A stretch of 64,000 bases of DNA from Streptomyces sp. JH14 (GCF_029428675.1 NZ_JAJNEL010000001.1:5022001-5086000), one strand, 5' to 3'. Counted from the first letter of the stretch, positions 1 through 8,362 are shown. Made by a program: numbers and translations. Notes: generated by a model not told the origin, from the letters alone.

Positions 1-1456
1 GCAGCCCCTCGGCGGTCTTCGCGCCCTCCTCGATCTGCTGGACGGCCTCGCGGCGGGCCTCGCCCCGGATCCGCTCGCCCTCGGCGACCGCCTCGGAGCG
101 CAGCTGCTCGGCCTCGCCGCGCAGCCTGCGCGCCTCCTCCTGCAGCTCGACCGTCTTGGCCCGGTACTCCTTGGTGTCGTCCTTGGCCGCGCCCTTGAGC
201 TGGTCGGCCTGCTCGGCCGCCTCGCCGCGCAGCCGGTCCGCCTCGGTCTCCGCCTCACGGCGGATCCGGTCGGCCTCCTCGCTCGCCGCCCGGGTGGTGG
301 ACCTCGCGTCCTCGGACGCCTTGGTCAGCACCTCCTCGGCCGACCTGGCGGCCTTGGCGAGCTGGGCCGCGGTGTCCTCGGCGGCCGCCGTACGGGCGTT
401 CTCCGTCGCCTCGGACGTGATCCGGTCCACCTCGGCGCGGGCGTCGGCGAGCGCCTGCTCGGCCTCCGCCTTCAGTGCCTCGGCGTCCTTCGTGGCCTCG
501 CCGACCAGCCGGGCGATCTCCGACTTGGCCGTACGGGTGCGCTGCTCGTTCTGCGACTCGGCGCCGGCCAGCCGCTTGACCGCGGCCTCCTTCGCCTCGG
601 CGAGGACCTTCTCGGCCTCCAGGCGGGCCTCGCGCAGCTGCGTCTCGGCCTCCTGCATGCGCTGCTCGGCGGCCCGGTTCAGTTCGGTGGTCCGCTGCCG
701 GGTCTGCTCGGTCTCCGCGCTCGTCGACGAGCGCAGCTGCTCGGCGTGGCTGGTGGCCTCCTGGGCCTGGCTGGATGCGGCGTTGAGCAGCCGCTCGGCG
801 TCCTTGCGGGCGCGCAGCAGAAGCGCTTCGGCCTCGGTGCGGGCGGACTCCGCCTCGGAGCCGAGCCGCTGCCGGGTCTCGTCCGCGAGCCTGACGGTCT
901 CGGCGCGGGCGGCCGCCAGGGACTGCTCGGCCTCGGCCCGCGACTCGTCGAGCAGGCGGCGGGCCTGGGACTCGGTCCGGGCGCGCAGCTGCTCGGCCCA
1001 GGCGACGTTCTCGTTGACGTGCGACTCGACGGTCTGGCGGCGCTCCGCCAGCTCCTGGTCGAGCTGCTGGCGCCGCTGCACGGCCTCGTTGTGCAGCTCG
1101 GCCTGCAGCCGGGCCTGGTGCTCGGCGTGCTCCTGCAGGATCCGCTGCGTCTGCGCCCGGGCGTCGCGGAGCTCGCGCTCGGCGTCGGTGCGCAGCTGGT
1201 CGGCCTGGATCTGGGCATTACGGAGCAGCTGCTCGGCCTGATAGCCGATGTCCGCGCTGTCGTACGCGGGACGGGTCGCGAGATTGCGCCGAGCCTCGTG
1301 CAGCTTGGCGCGCAAGACCTCGACCTGGTAACCGAGGTCTTCGGCGTGCTGGACGGCCTTCTCCCGGTCGGTCTTCAGCCGATCCATCTCGGCTTCGAAC
1401 CGCGAGAGGTGGTCGTCGTCAGCTCGGTGGCTCTCCTGGCGTTCGTAGCCCCGCAC
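1..1456 (-). CDS. scy: Scy-like giant coiled-coil cell-polarity protein, N-terminal part
   Basis: About 485 N-terminal residues are visible; the C-terminus lies beyond the left edge. The protein opens MRGYERQESHRADDDHLSRF and continues as uninterrupted Ala/Glu/Arg/Gln-rich helix with heptad-like patterning (repeats of the type AEAERLREET and AQRLLDESRAEAE), with no globular domain. This matches Scy of Streptomyces, which is over 1,200 residues long and organises the hyphal-tip polarity centre with DivIVA and FilP. The start is the GTG at 1454-1456, where the recognisable N-terminus begins. The gene is divergent from nothing close by: the epimerase gene lies upstream on the same strand, with a perfect 20-bp palindrome in the gap. 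Family identity is from memory of the N-terminal sequence. Older annotations of such proteins as cellulose-binding are not supported by anything seen here. Confidence 0.88.
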   Translation of the reverse strand, partial: MRGYERQESHRADDDHLSRFEAEMDRLKTDREKAVQHAEDLGYQVEVLRAKLHEARRNLATRPAYDSADIGYQAEQLLRNAQIQADQLRTDAERELRDARAQTQRILQEHAEHQARLQAELHNEAVQRRQQLDQELAERRQTVESHVNENVAWAEQLRARTESQARRLLDESRAEAEQSLAAARAETVRLADETRQRLGSEAESARTEAEALLLRARKDAERLLNAASSQAQEATSHAEQLRSSTSAETEQTRQRTTELNRAAEQRMQEAETQLREARLEAEKVLAEAKEAAVKRLAGAESQNEQRTRTAKSEIARLVGEATKDAEALKAEAEQALADARAEVDRITSEATENARTAAAEDTAAQLAKAARSAEEVLTKASEDARSTTRAASEEADRIRREAETEADRLRGEAAEQADQLKGAAKDDTKEYRAKTVELQEEARRLRGEAEQLRSEAVAEGERIRGEARREAVQQIEEGAKTAEGL

Positions 1457-1500
1457 TGCGCGGTCCCATCCGTCCCCTGGTCGCAACTCTCCAAACGAGT

Positions 1501-1520
1501 ACCGTTCGCCGGCGAACGGT
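1501..1520. promoter_or_regulatory. Perfect 20-bp palindrome upstream of scy
   Basis: ACCGTTCGCCGGCGAACGGT is a perfect inverted repeat with no loop. It lies 45 bp upstream of the scy start and about 100 bp downstream of the epimerase stop. It has no T-run, and the absence of a loop argues for a protein-binding operator rather than a terminator, though it could serve either purpose. Confidence 0.5.
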
Positions 1521-1621
1521 CCCCCGGGGAATGGTGACAGATCAACGGCTGGGGACGCGGTGCGGCCCCGACCCGGCCCCGGCCCGGAACCGCCCACTCT
1601 ACCGGCCCAGGTATCCGGAGG

Positions 1622-2050
1622 TCAGTGCTCCGCCCGGGACGTGACCAGTTCGGTCAGCACGCCGTGGCAGTCCTTGGGGTGCAGGAAGGTGATCCTGGAC
1701 CCCATCGATCCGGTCCTGGGCTCGTCGTACAGCACCCTGACGCCCTTCGACCGGATGTCCGCGGCGTCCGCGTCGACGTCCGCGGTGCCGAACGCGATGT
1801 GGTGCACCCCTTCGCCGTTCTTGGCCAGCCATTTACCGACGGCCGAATCCTCACGGGTGGGCTCGAGCAGCTGGAGGTACGAGGCACCGCCGTCCGAGGT
1901 CTCGTTGATCTTGAGCATGGCCTCCCGGACGCCCTGCTCCTCGTTCACCTCGGAGTGGAACACTTCGAAGCCATAGGTCGAGCGGTAGAACTCGACCGTG
2001 CGGTCGAGGTCGAAACAGGCAATCCCGATGTGGTCGATTCGCGTCAGCAT
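1622..2050 (-). CDS. mce: Methylmalonyl-CoA epimerase
   Basis: 142 residues, one vicinal-oxygen-chelate (glyoxalase fold) domain across the whole protein. It begins MLTRIDHIGIACFDLD, the usual start of this family, with the metal-binding His in DHIGIA, a second His/Glu region in GVHHIAF, and a C-terminal FLHPKDCHGVLTEL motif. It interconverts the (S) and (R) epimers of methylmalonyl-CoA, linking propionyl-CoA carboxylase to B12-dependent methylmalonyl-CoA mutase. The reading frame is open further upstream, but family alignment places the start at the ATG ending at 2050; a GTG two codons upstream is an alternative. Divergent from the thiolase gene and close to meaB, which supports the pathway assignment. 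Confidence 0.9.
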   Translation of the reverse strand: MLTRIDHIGIACFDLDRTVEFYRSTYGFEVFHSEVNEEQGVREAMLKINETSDGGASYLQLLEPTREDSAVGKWLAKNGEGVHHIAFGTADVDADAADIRSKGVRVLYDEPRTGSMGSRITFLHPKDCHGVLTELVTSRAEH

Positions 2051-2185
2051 GGACACCAGTGGAGCGCTACGCCGATGGTTACGCAACGTGCGCGCGATCA
2101 CACTGGCTGCCGGATGACGGGCGGGGTACCGCTCAGTACATTCGAGTAAACCCTCGTTCACATCTAATCCAAGGGGCCGTGCCTC

Positions 2186-3391
2186 ATGTCTGGAACGACC
2201 GGTACCACCTCAGTGATCGTCGCGGGCGCCCGTACGCCCATGGGGCGTCTTCTCGGCTCCCTGAAGAGCTTCTCCGCAGCCGAGCTGGGCGGCTTCGCCA
2301 TCAAGGCCGCGCTGGACCGGGCCGGCATCGGCGGCGACCAGGTCGAGTACGTGATCATGGGGCAGGTGCTCCAGGCCGGGGCAGGGCAGATCCCGGCACG
2401 CCAGGCCGCCGTCAAGGCCGGCATCCCGCTGAACGTTCCCGCGCTCACCGTCAACAAGGTGTGCCTGTCCGGGCTCGACGCGATCGCGCTGGCCGACCAG
2501 CTGATCCGCGCCGGCGAGTTCGACGTCGTCGTCGCCGGCGGCCAGGAGTCCATGACCAACGCCCCGCACCTGCTCCCGAAGTCCCGCGAGGGCTACAAGT
2601 ACGGTGCGATCGAGATGCTCGACTCGATGGCGTACGACGGTCTCACCGACGCCTACGAGAACATCCCGATGGGCGAGTCCACTGAGAAGCACAACACCCG
2701 CCTCGGCCTGAGCCGCGCGGACCAGGACGAGATCGGCGCCCTGTCCCACCAGCGCGCCGCCGCCGCCCAGAAGAACGGTCTCTTCGACGCCGAGATCACC
2801 CCGGTGGAGATCCCGCAGCGCAAGGGCGAGCCGGTCCTCTTCGCCAAGGACGAGGGCATCCGCCCCGAGACGACCGCGGAGTCCCTCGGCAAGCTGCGCC
2901 CGGCCTTCACCAGGGACGGCACGATCACCGCGGGCACCTCCTCGCAGATCTCCGACGGCGCCGCGGCGGTCGTCGTGATGAGCAAGGCCAAGGCCGAGGA
3001 GCTGGGCCTGGAGTGGCTCGCCGAGATCGGCGCGCACGGCAATGTCGCGGGCCCGGACAACTCGCTGCAGTCGCAGCCGTCCAACGCGATCAAGCACGCG
3101 CTGAAGAAGGGCGGCTTGGCCGTCGAGGACCTCGACCTCATCGAGATCAACGAGGCGTTCGCGGCCGTCGCGGTCCAGTCGATGAAGGACCTCGGCGTCT
3201 CCCCGGAAAAGGTGAACGTCAACGGCGGCGCGATCGCGCTCGGCCACCCGATCGGGATGTCCGGCGCCCGCGTGGTGCTGCACCTGGCGCTGGAGCTGAA
3301 GCGGCGCGGCGGCGGCACGGGTGCGGCGGCACTCTGCGGTGGCGGCGGCCAGGGCGACGCGCTGATCATCCGGGTTCCGGGCAAGAAGTAG
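2186..3391 (+). CDS. Acetyl-CoA C-acetyltransferase (thiolase II)
   Basis: 401 residues, full-length thiolase. Catalytic nucleophile Cys93 lies in NKVCLSGLDA; the C-terminal motifs GHPIGMSGAR (His) and ALCGGGGQGDA (second Cys) are intact. It catalyses condensation of two acetyl-CoA to acetoacetyl-CoA or the reverse cleavage, in the cytoplasm. The start ATG follows AAGGGGCC. meaB follows after 42 bp on the same strand, so the two may be cotranscribed. The family does not fix whether the physiological direction is biosynthetic (for example feeding ethylmalonyl-CoA) or degradative; the neighbouring acyl-CoA genes fit either. Confidence 0.92.
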   Translation: MSGTTGTTSVIVAGARTPMGRLLGSLKSFSAAELGGFAIKAALDRAGIGGDQVEYVIMGQVLQAGAGQIPARQAAVKAGIPLNVPALTVNKVCLSGLDAIALADQLIRAGEFDVVVAGGQESMTNAPHLLPKSREGYKYGAIEMLDSMAYDGLTDAYENIPMGESTEKHNTRLGLSRADQDEIGALSHQRAAAAQKNGLFDAEITPVEIPQRKGEPVLFAKDEGIRPETTAESLGKLRPAFTRDGTITAGTSSQISDGAAAVVVMSKAKAEELGLEWLAEIGAHGNVAGPDNSLQSQPSNAIKHALKKGGLAVEDLDLIEINEAFAAVAVQSMKDLGVSPEKVNVNGGAIALGHPIGMSGARVVLHLALELKRRGGGTGAAALCGGGGQGDALIIRVPGKK

Positions 3392-3433
3392 TCGTACGTA
3401 CGCAGCTGCAGAGCGAAACCGAACGGAGCGGTA

Positions 3434-4393
3434 ATGGTGGACGTCCCCACCCTGGTCGAGCAGGCCCGCGAGGGCCGGCCGCGGGCCGTGGCCCGGCTCA
3501 TCTCGCTGGTGGAGGGGGCGTCGCCGCAGCTGCGCGAGGTGATGGCGGCCCTCGCGCCGCTGGCGGGGAACGCGTACGTCGTCGGCCTGACCGGCTCGCC
3601 CGGTGTCGGCAAGTCGACCTCGACGTCGGCGCTCGTCTCGGCGTACCGGCGGGCCGGCAAGCGTGTCGGCGTGCTGGCCGTCGACCCGTCGTCGCCGTTC
3701 TCCGGGGGCGCGCTCCTCGGAGACCGGGTCCGGATGTCGGAGCACGCCTCCGACCCGGGGGTCTACATCCGGTCCATGGCCACCCGCGGGCATCTGGGCG
3801 GCCTCGCCTGGTCGGCTCCGCAGGCCATCCGGGTGCTCGACGCGGCGGGCTGCGACGTGATCCTGGTGGAGACCGTCGGCGTCGGCCAGTCGGAGGTGGA
3901 GATCGCCTCCCAGGCCGACACCTCCGTCGTCCTGCTCGCCCCGGGCATGGGCGACGGCATCCAGGCGGCCAAGGCCGGAATCCTGGAGATCGGCGATGTG
4001 TACGTCGTCAACAAGGCCGACCGGGACGGTGCGGACGCCACTGCGCGTGAGCTCAACCACATGCTGGGCCTGGGGGAGTCCCGAGGGCCCGGCGACTGGC
4101 GGCCGCCGATCGTGAAGACGGTCGCCGCCCGGGGCGAGGGCATCGACGAGGTCGTCGAGGCTCTGGAGAAGCACCGGGCGTGGATGGAGGAGCACGGCGT
4201 CCTGACCGATCGCCGCACGGCGCGTGCGGCGGGCGAGGTCGAGACGATCGCCGTCACGAGACTCCGCGAACGCATCGGCGACCTCCACGGCGACCGCCGC
4301 CTGGACGCCCTCGCCGAACGCATCGTGGCGGGCCGTCTGGATCCGTACGCGGCGGCGGACGAACTCGTGGCGGGCATCACCGGCGGAGCGTGA
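3434..4393 (+). CDS. meaB: MeaB/ArgK-type GTPase chaperone of B12-dependent acyl-CoA mutases
   Basis: 319 residues of the G3E GTPase family. Walker A is GLTGSPGVGKST (about residues 53-64), followed by VLAVDPSSPFSGGALLGDR, ETVGVGQSE and the base-recognition motif NKAD. MeaB proteins guard methylmalonyl-CoA mutase and related mutases, gating cofactor loading and repair with GTP hydrolysis. Older annotations as arginine/ornithine transport ATPase (ArgK) are misleading. The ATG follows GGAGCGGTA. The thiolase is upstream, and the mutase gene icmA lies about 8 kb away in the same window, which makes IcmA a plausible client. Confidence 0.92.
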   Translation: MVDVPTLVEQAREGRPRAVARLISLVEGASPQLREVMAALAPLAGNAYVVGLTGSPGVGKSTSTSALVSAYRRAGKRVGVLAVDPSSPFSGGALLGDRVRMSEHASDPGVYIRSMATRGHLGGLAWSAPQAIRVLDAAGCDVILVETVGVGQSEVEIASQADTSVVLLAPGMGDGIQAAKAGILEIGDVYVVNKADRDGADATARELNHMLGLGESRGPGDWRPPIVKTVAARGEGIDEVVEALEKHRAWMEEHGVLTDRRTARAAGEVETIAVTRLRERIGDLHGDRRLDALAERIVAGRLDPYAAADELVAGITGGA

Positions 4394-4414
4394 TCCCGGG
4401 GGCGGGGCGGGAGC

Positions 4415-4440
4415 GGCGTGCGGGCCGCTTCCCGCACGCC
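4415..4440. terminator. Hairpin between convergent meaB and PepSY gene
   Basis: GGCGTGCGGG, a 6-nt loop and CCCGCACGCC form a perfect 10-bp stem just after the meaB stop. Its position between convergent genes suggests a bidirectional terminator, though no T-run follows. Confidence 0.55.
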
Positions 4441-4554
4441 CCGGGCGCTGCTCCCGGCCGGCCACCCGTGAGGACCGGGCCCGGGCCGGTCGCGAACGGT
4501 GACTCGGTGTCCGTGACCGTCGCCGGCGGCCGGTGCTGTCGGCGCACGCGCTGA

Positions 4555-5364
4555 TCAGTCGTCGTCGTGGGAGTCGTGGTGCCGGTCGTCCCCGGGCCGG
4601 TCGTCCCCGTGCGAGCTGTTGTTCCGGTCGTCCGCCTGGGAGTCGTCGGCGTGCGGGCTGTTGGTGCCCCGGTCGTCCGCCTGGGAGTCGTCGGCGTGGG
4701 AGCCGTGGCGCCGGTCGTCCCCGGGCCGGTCGTCCCCCTGTGGAGCGGTCCTGTTGCGGCTGTCGTCCCCGTTCCGGCCGTCGCCCGGGTCGTCCGCGGT
4801 GACCCGGGCGGTCCTTGCGTCCACGTTCAGCTCGTGGTGCATGCCGTTCGCGTCCCTGACGTCGACCTCCCAGTGCAGCGCACGACCGTTGCGGTCGGCG
4901 TCGTCGAGCTCGATCGAGGTGACGGTGCCCGCCTCCGTGCGCAGTGCGGCGTCCACGGCCGCGGAGAGCGTGACGGGGGCCGACGGGGGCGTACGCCGTC
5001 CGCGGTCGTCGGAGGTGTGCCTGCCGAGCACCTTCGCGGTGTCCGCGTCGACCGTCACGTCGTACCGGACGCGGTCGGAGCCGTACGCATCGAGTTGCCA
5101 GACGTTCCTGCCGTTCCTGTCGTCCAGACGGGCCTCGGTGACGGTGCCGGGTACGGCCTTCACCGCCGCGGCAACGGCGTCCTTGACGCCGACCCGCGAC
5201 ACGTTGCTGCCGCGGACCTCGCCGTGGCTGCTCCCACGGCTGTTCCCGTGGCTGATCTCGTGGCTGCTCCGGCCGCTGCCGTCCGCGAAGGCGACGGCCG
5301 TGACGGTCCCGCCGCCGACGAGTACGGCCGCGGTGACGGCGGCGATGGCGATGCTGCGCTTCAT
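4555..5364 (-). CDS. Secreted PepSY-domain protein with Asp/His-rich repeat tail
   Basis: 269 residues. Residues 1-28 are a Sec signal peptide (MKRSIAIAA, hydrophobic core, cut near AVAFA-D). Two PepSY-like units follow (about 55-115 and 120-195), each with an acidic EARLDDRNG or ELDDADRNG strand and a YDVTVDADT or HELNVDART strand. The last 65 residues are low-complexity repeats of HADDSQADDR and HGDDRPGDDR. PepSY domains are known or proposed protease-inhibitory, cell-surface modules; the function here is unknown. The ATG follows GGGAGGAAACCCTC. The gene is divergent from the response-regulator gene across a 122-bp gap carrying phased repeats, so it is the likely target of that two-component system. 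The Asp/His tail could bind metal ions (inference). Confidence 0.8.
   Translation of the reverse strand: MKRSIAIAAVTAAVLVGGGTVTAVAFADGSGRSSHEISHGNSRGSSHGEVRGSNVSRVGVKDAVAAAVKAVPGTVTEARLDDRNGRNVWQLDAYGSDRVRYDVTVDADTAKVLGRHTSDDRGRRTPPSAPVTLSAAVDAALRTEAGTVTSIELDDADRNGRALHWEVDVRDANGMHHELNVDARTARVTADDPGDGRNGDDSRNRTAPQGDDRPGDDRRHGSHADDSQADDRGTNSPHADDSQADDRNNSSHGDDRPGDDRHHDSHDDD
4581..4736 (-). repeat. Internal repeats encoding the Asp/His-rich tail
   Basis: Two exact 30-bp copies (4623-4652 and 4668-4697, 45 bp apart) are flanked by two exact 28-bp copies (4581-4608 and 4709-4736). All lengths keep the reading frame, so the tail probably grew by in-frame duplication of a 15-residue unit. Confidence 0.85.
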
Positions 5365-5425
5365 GAGGGTTTCCTCCCCGATGAGTTGGCCTGTCGTGCG
5401 ATGTCATCCACTCTGCCGCGGTGAT

Positions 5426-5465
5426 GCTGAACGCAGCCTGAAGCGACCTGAAGACGTCTTCAGGT
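5426..5465. promoter_or_regulatory. Phased direct repeats plus 20-bp palindrome: likely response-regulator binding region
   Basis: CTGAA recurs at 5427, 5438 and 5448, spaced 10-11 bp (the two fuller copies read CCTGAAG), and the last copy opens a perfect palindrome ACCTGAAGACGTCTTCAGGT at 5446-5465. Direct repeats at one helical turn are typical OmpR/PhoB-family sites. The palindrome ends 21 bp before the response-regulator start, and the repeats sit between divergent promoters. Confidence 0.65.
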
Positions 5466-5486
5466 TCCTTTTGCCACTCTGTGCGT

Positions 5487-6146
5487 ATGCGCCTGTTGAT
5501 CGTGGAGGACGAGAAGCGGCTGGCGATGTCCCTGGCCGGGGGACTCACCGCCGAGGGCTTCGCCGTGGACGTCGTGCACGACGGCCTCGAAGGGCTGCAC
5601 CGGGCCGGTGAGGGCGTGTACGACCTCGTCGTCCTCGACATCATGCTGCCGGGGATGAACGGCTACCGGGTCTGCGCCGCACTGCGCGCCGCCGGCCACG
5701 AGGTGCCGATCCTGATGCTGACGGCGAAGGACGGGGAGTACGACGAGGCGGAGGGACTCGACACCGGCGCCGACGACTATCTGACCAAGCCGTTCTCGTA
5801 CGTGGTGCTGGTCGCCCGGATCCGGGCACTGCTGCGGCGCCGGGGCGGCTCCGCCTCGCCGGTGCTCACCGCCGGCGCACTGCGGATGGACACCGCCGCC
5901 CGCCGTGTCCACGTCGGCGAGGACGAAGTCGCCCTCACGGTCAAGGAGTTCGCTGTGCTGGAGCAGCTGGCCCTGCGGGCGGGACAGGTGGTCAGCAAGG
6001 CGGACATCCTGGAGCACGTCTGGGACTTCGCGTACGACGGGGACCCGAACATCGTCGAGGTGTACGTGAGTGCGCTGCGGCGCAAGCTCTCCCCGGCGGC
6101 CATCCACACGGTGCGCGGCGCGGGCTACCGGCTGGAGGCGCTGTGA
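5487..6146 (+). CDS. OmpR-family response regulator
   Basis: 219 residues. N-terminal receiver domain (1-115) with acidic pocket VEDE, phospho-acceptor Asp51 in VVLDIMLPG, conserved Thr in MLTAKD and Lys in LTKPFSY. C-terminal winged-helix DNA-binding domain (125-219) ends IHTVRGAGYRLEAL. The ATG at 5487 starts the canonical MRLLIVEDE; a GTG two codons upstream is possible. The last bases overlap the kinase gene by 4 (GTGA), so they form one transcript. The intergenic phased repeats suggest autoregulation and control of the divergent PepSY gene. Confidence 0.93.
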   Translation: MRLLIVEDEKRLAMSLAGGLTAEGFAVDVVHDGLEGLHRAGEGVYDLVVLDIMLPGMNGYRVCAALRAAGHEVPILMLTAKDGEYDEAEGLDTGADDYLTKPFSYVVLVARIRALLRRRGGSASPVLTAGALRMDTAARRVHVGEDEVALTVKEFAVLEQLALRAGQVVSKADILEHVWDFAYDGDPNIVEVYVSALRRKLSPAAIHTVRGAGYRLEAL

Positions 6147-7651
6147 GATCGGTACGGGCCAGGGCCGCGTTCGGTGCAACGGTGGTCGTCGCGGTCGCAC
6201 TGATCGGCGCCGGGCTCGCCGTACTCCTCGTCCTGCGTGCCAACCTCACCGACCAGGCGGGCCTCCAGGCGGAGGTGGCGGCCCGCGAGGTCGCCGGCCG
6301 GCTGGCCCTCGACGTGCCGTACGACCAGCTGGACCTGCCCGACGTGGCGGAGCATCCGGTCCAGGTGACCGACGAGGACGGGCAGCTGGTGGCCGTGTCC
6401 AAGGACCTGAAGGCGATCACCGGTACGGATACCGGCCGGGTCACCCCCCAGGCGTCCGCCGCGCCGACGAGCACGGCTGCCGGCGACGGCGGCGGTGACG
6501 GCAGCGGCGACGACGACGGCAGCGGCGACCGCCACGGCGGCGAGAACCGCGGCGACGACGACCACGCGAACGGGAGCACCCCCGCCCGCGGCGAAGTCTC
6601 CACCGATGACCCGGACTTCACCAACGGCACCGCCACCGTCGGTGGACACACGGCCGACTACCGCTTCGCCGCCGTGTCCGCGACCACCGGCGCCGGTGTG
6701 ACGCTGACCGTCCATGCGGGGGCCCCGCTGGCCACCGAGCAGAAAGCGGTGGGCAGTGTGCGCGGCGCGATGCTGATCGGGCTGCCCGTCATGCTGCTGA
6801 TCGTCGCCGCTGTGACCTTGCTGGTGACGAGGCGCGCGCTGCGTCCGGTGGAGGGCCTCCGGGCGGAGCTGGCCGCGATCACGGCATCCCAGGACCTCTC
6901 CCGGCGGGTGCCGGAGCCCGGTTCGCGTGACGAGATCGCCCGGCTGGCCCGTACCACCAACGAGACCCTGACCGCGCTGGAAGCCTCGGTCGGGCGTCAG
7001 CGGCGTTTCGTCGCGGACGCCTCGCACGAGCTGCGCAGCCCGATCGCCTCGCTGCGCACCCAGTTGGAGGTGGGCGCGGCCCATCCCGACCTGCTGGACG
7101 TGCCGGGCGCGGTCACGGACACCGTCCGGCTCCAGGCGCTGGCCGCGGACCTGCTGCTGCTGGCCCGGCTGGACGCGGGGGAGCAGCCCGGGAGCAGTCG
7201 GCTCGACGTGGGCGCGCTGGTCCACGAGGAGGTCTCGCAGCGCACCGGCGACCGGATACCGGTGGCAGTGCATGTGACGACTGAGGCACTTCTCGAAGTC
7301 ACGGGTTCACGTGGGCAGTTGGCGCGAGTCGTCGGCAATCTGCTGGACAACGCGGAGCGTCACGCGGAGAGTTCCGTCACCGTCTCCGTGCGTACGGAAC
7401 CCGACTGGGTGGTGGTCGCGGTCAGCGACGACGGGCCGGGGGTCCCGGAGCCCGAACGCGAGCGGATCTTCGAGCGGTTCGTGCGCCTGGACGACGCCCG
7501 CAGCCGCGACGAGGGCGGCGCGGGCCTGGGGCTGGCCATCGCCAGAGACGTGGCCCACAGGCATCGAGGCACCCTGACCGTGACCCGGGCACGCGAAGGC
7601 GGTGCCCGCTTCGAGCTGCGCCTGCCGATGAGCCTCGCGGCACATGCGTGA
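6143..7651 (+). CDS. Sensor histidine kinase with Asp/Gly/His-rich extracytoplasmic loop
   Basis: 502 residues. TM1 about 8-32, extracytoplasmic sensor 33-200, TM2 about 205-228, HAMP, then HisKA with phospho-acceptor His295 in DASHELRSPIASLR, and HATPase_c with N-box NLLDNAERHA and G-boxes DDGPGVPEPE and GAGLGLAIARD. The sensor contains a low-complexity stretch at residues 114-143 rich in Asp, Gly and His, reminiscent of the tail of the divergent PepSY protein and a possible metal-binding element (inference). The GTG start overlaps the regulator stop. This is the partner of the response regulator just upstream; the stimulus is unknown. Confidence 0.93.
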   Translation: MRSVRARAAFGATVVVAVALIGAGLAVLLVLRANLTDQAGLQAEVAAREVAGRLALDVPYDQLDLPDVAEHPVQVTDEDGQLVAVSKDLKAITGTDTGRVTPQASAAPTSTAAGDGGGDGSGDDDGSGDRHGGENRGDDDHANGSTPARGEVSTDDPDFTNGTATVGGHTADYRFAAVSATTGAGVTLTVHAGAPLATEQKAVGSVRGAMLIGLPVMLLIVAAVTLLVTRRALRPVEGLRAELAAITASQDLSRRVPEPGSRDEIARLARTTNETLTALEASVGRQRRFVADASHELRSPIASLRTQLEVGAAHPDLLDVPGAVTDTVRLQALAADLLLLARLDAGEQPGSSRLDVGALVHEEVSQRTGDRIPVAVHVTTEALLEVTGSRGQLARVVGNLLDNAERHAESSVTVSVRTEPDWVVVAVSDDGPGVPEPERERIFERFVRLDDARSRDEGGAGLGLAIARDVAHRHRGTLTVTRAREGGARFELRLPMSLAAHA

Positions 7652-7662
7652 GCCCGCAGTCA

Positions 7663-7689
7663 CGCCGGGCGGGATCGAGCCGCCCGGCG
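7663..7689. terminator. Hairpin between convergent kinase and MarR genes
   Basis: CGCCGGGCGG, a 7-nt loop and CCGCCCGGCG form a perfect 10-bp stem 11 bp after the histidine-kinase stop and between convergent genes. Confidence 0.6.
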
Positions 7690-7747
7690 ATCGAGGACGG
7701 AGCGGGGTCGGCCCTGCGCAACCCCGCAGACCGGAACCGCGCCGGCG

Positions 7748-8224
7748 CTACCCCTTGCCCCGCCGCCCCCGCAGATGATCCGCGACCGGCGCCAGTGCCG
7801 CGTACAGATCCTCCAGCGTCTCCGGCGTCAGCAGGTCCATGAAGTGCTTGCGCACGGAAGCGACGTGGTGCGGCGCCACCTTCTGCATCATCTCCGCGCC
7901 GGCCTCCGTGAGCACCGCGAACAGCCCGCGCCTGTCGGACTCGCAGTTCTCGCGGCGGACCAGCCCCGCCGACTCCATCCGCGTGATCTGGTGCGAGAGC
8001 CTGCTCTTGGACTGCAGTGTCGCCGCGGCCAGGTCGCTCATCCGCATGCGGTGGTCGTCCGACTCCGAGAGGTTCACCAGAATCTCGTAGTCGTTGTTGG
8101 TCAGCCCGAACGGCTGGAGATCCTTTTCCAGCTGGTGCATCAGCAGCCTGCTGACGTCCAGGTGGGTGCGCCAGGCGCGCTGCTCCGCGTCGCTCAGCCA
8201 ACGGGTGGCGGTCTCGGTCTCCAT
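7748..8224 (-). CDS. MarR-family transcriptional regulator
   Basis: 158 residues, winged helix-turn-helix. The recognition region is SDLAAATLQSKSRLSHQITRMESAGLVRRE, and the wing contains the family motif DRRGLFAVLTEAG. MarR proteins act as dimers and usually repress nearby genes until a phenolic or oxidant ligand binds. A TAGAAT hexamer ends 6 nt before the ATG, so the message is probably leaderless and separate from the AIM24 genes 138 bp upstream on the same strand. Its target cannot be read from the sequence. Confidence 0.9.
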   Translation of the reverse strand: METETATRWLSDAEQRAWRTHLDVSRLLMHQLEKDLQPFGLTNNDYEILVNLSESDDHRMRMSDLAAATLQSKSRLSHQITRMESAGLVRRENCESDRRGLFAVLTEAGAEMMQKVAPHHVASVRKHFMDLLTPETLEDLYAALAPVADHLRGRRGKG

Positions 8225-8362
8225 GTATGGATTCTACCTAAGAAGTTGAAATCTGGACGAAGTGCGAGAGGCGTGACGTCCGGCACCGGCCCCGCAGCCG
8301 GGTCGGGAATCCGCTCCAGGGCTGGGCGCAGACGTTCGACGTCACACTCCGCAGACTACCGT

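Noticed and set aside
156..1537. Long plus-strand Ser/Ala-rich and Gly/Leu-rich open frames opposite scy
   Set aside because: They are antisense frames of a high-GC coiled-coil gene; composition is skewed, there is no ribosome-binding site and no domain, while the minus strand encodes a recognisable Scy N-terminus.
3434..4393. Annotation of MeaB as an arginine/ornithine transport ATPase
   Set aside because: The motifs and neighbourhood (epimerase, mutase) identify the G3E chaperone GTPase; no amino-acid transporter is nearby.
2210..5644. Minus-strand open frame of more than 1,100 codons
   Set aside because: It crosses the thiolase, meaB and PepSY genes in the wrong frame or strand and reads as Arg/Gly/His-rich noise typical of GC-rich shadows.
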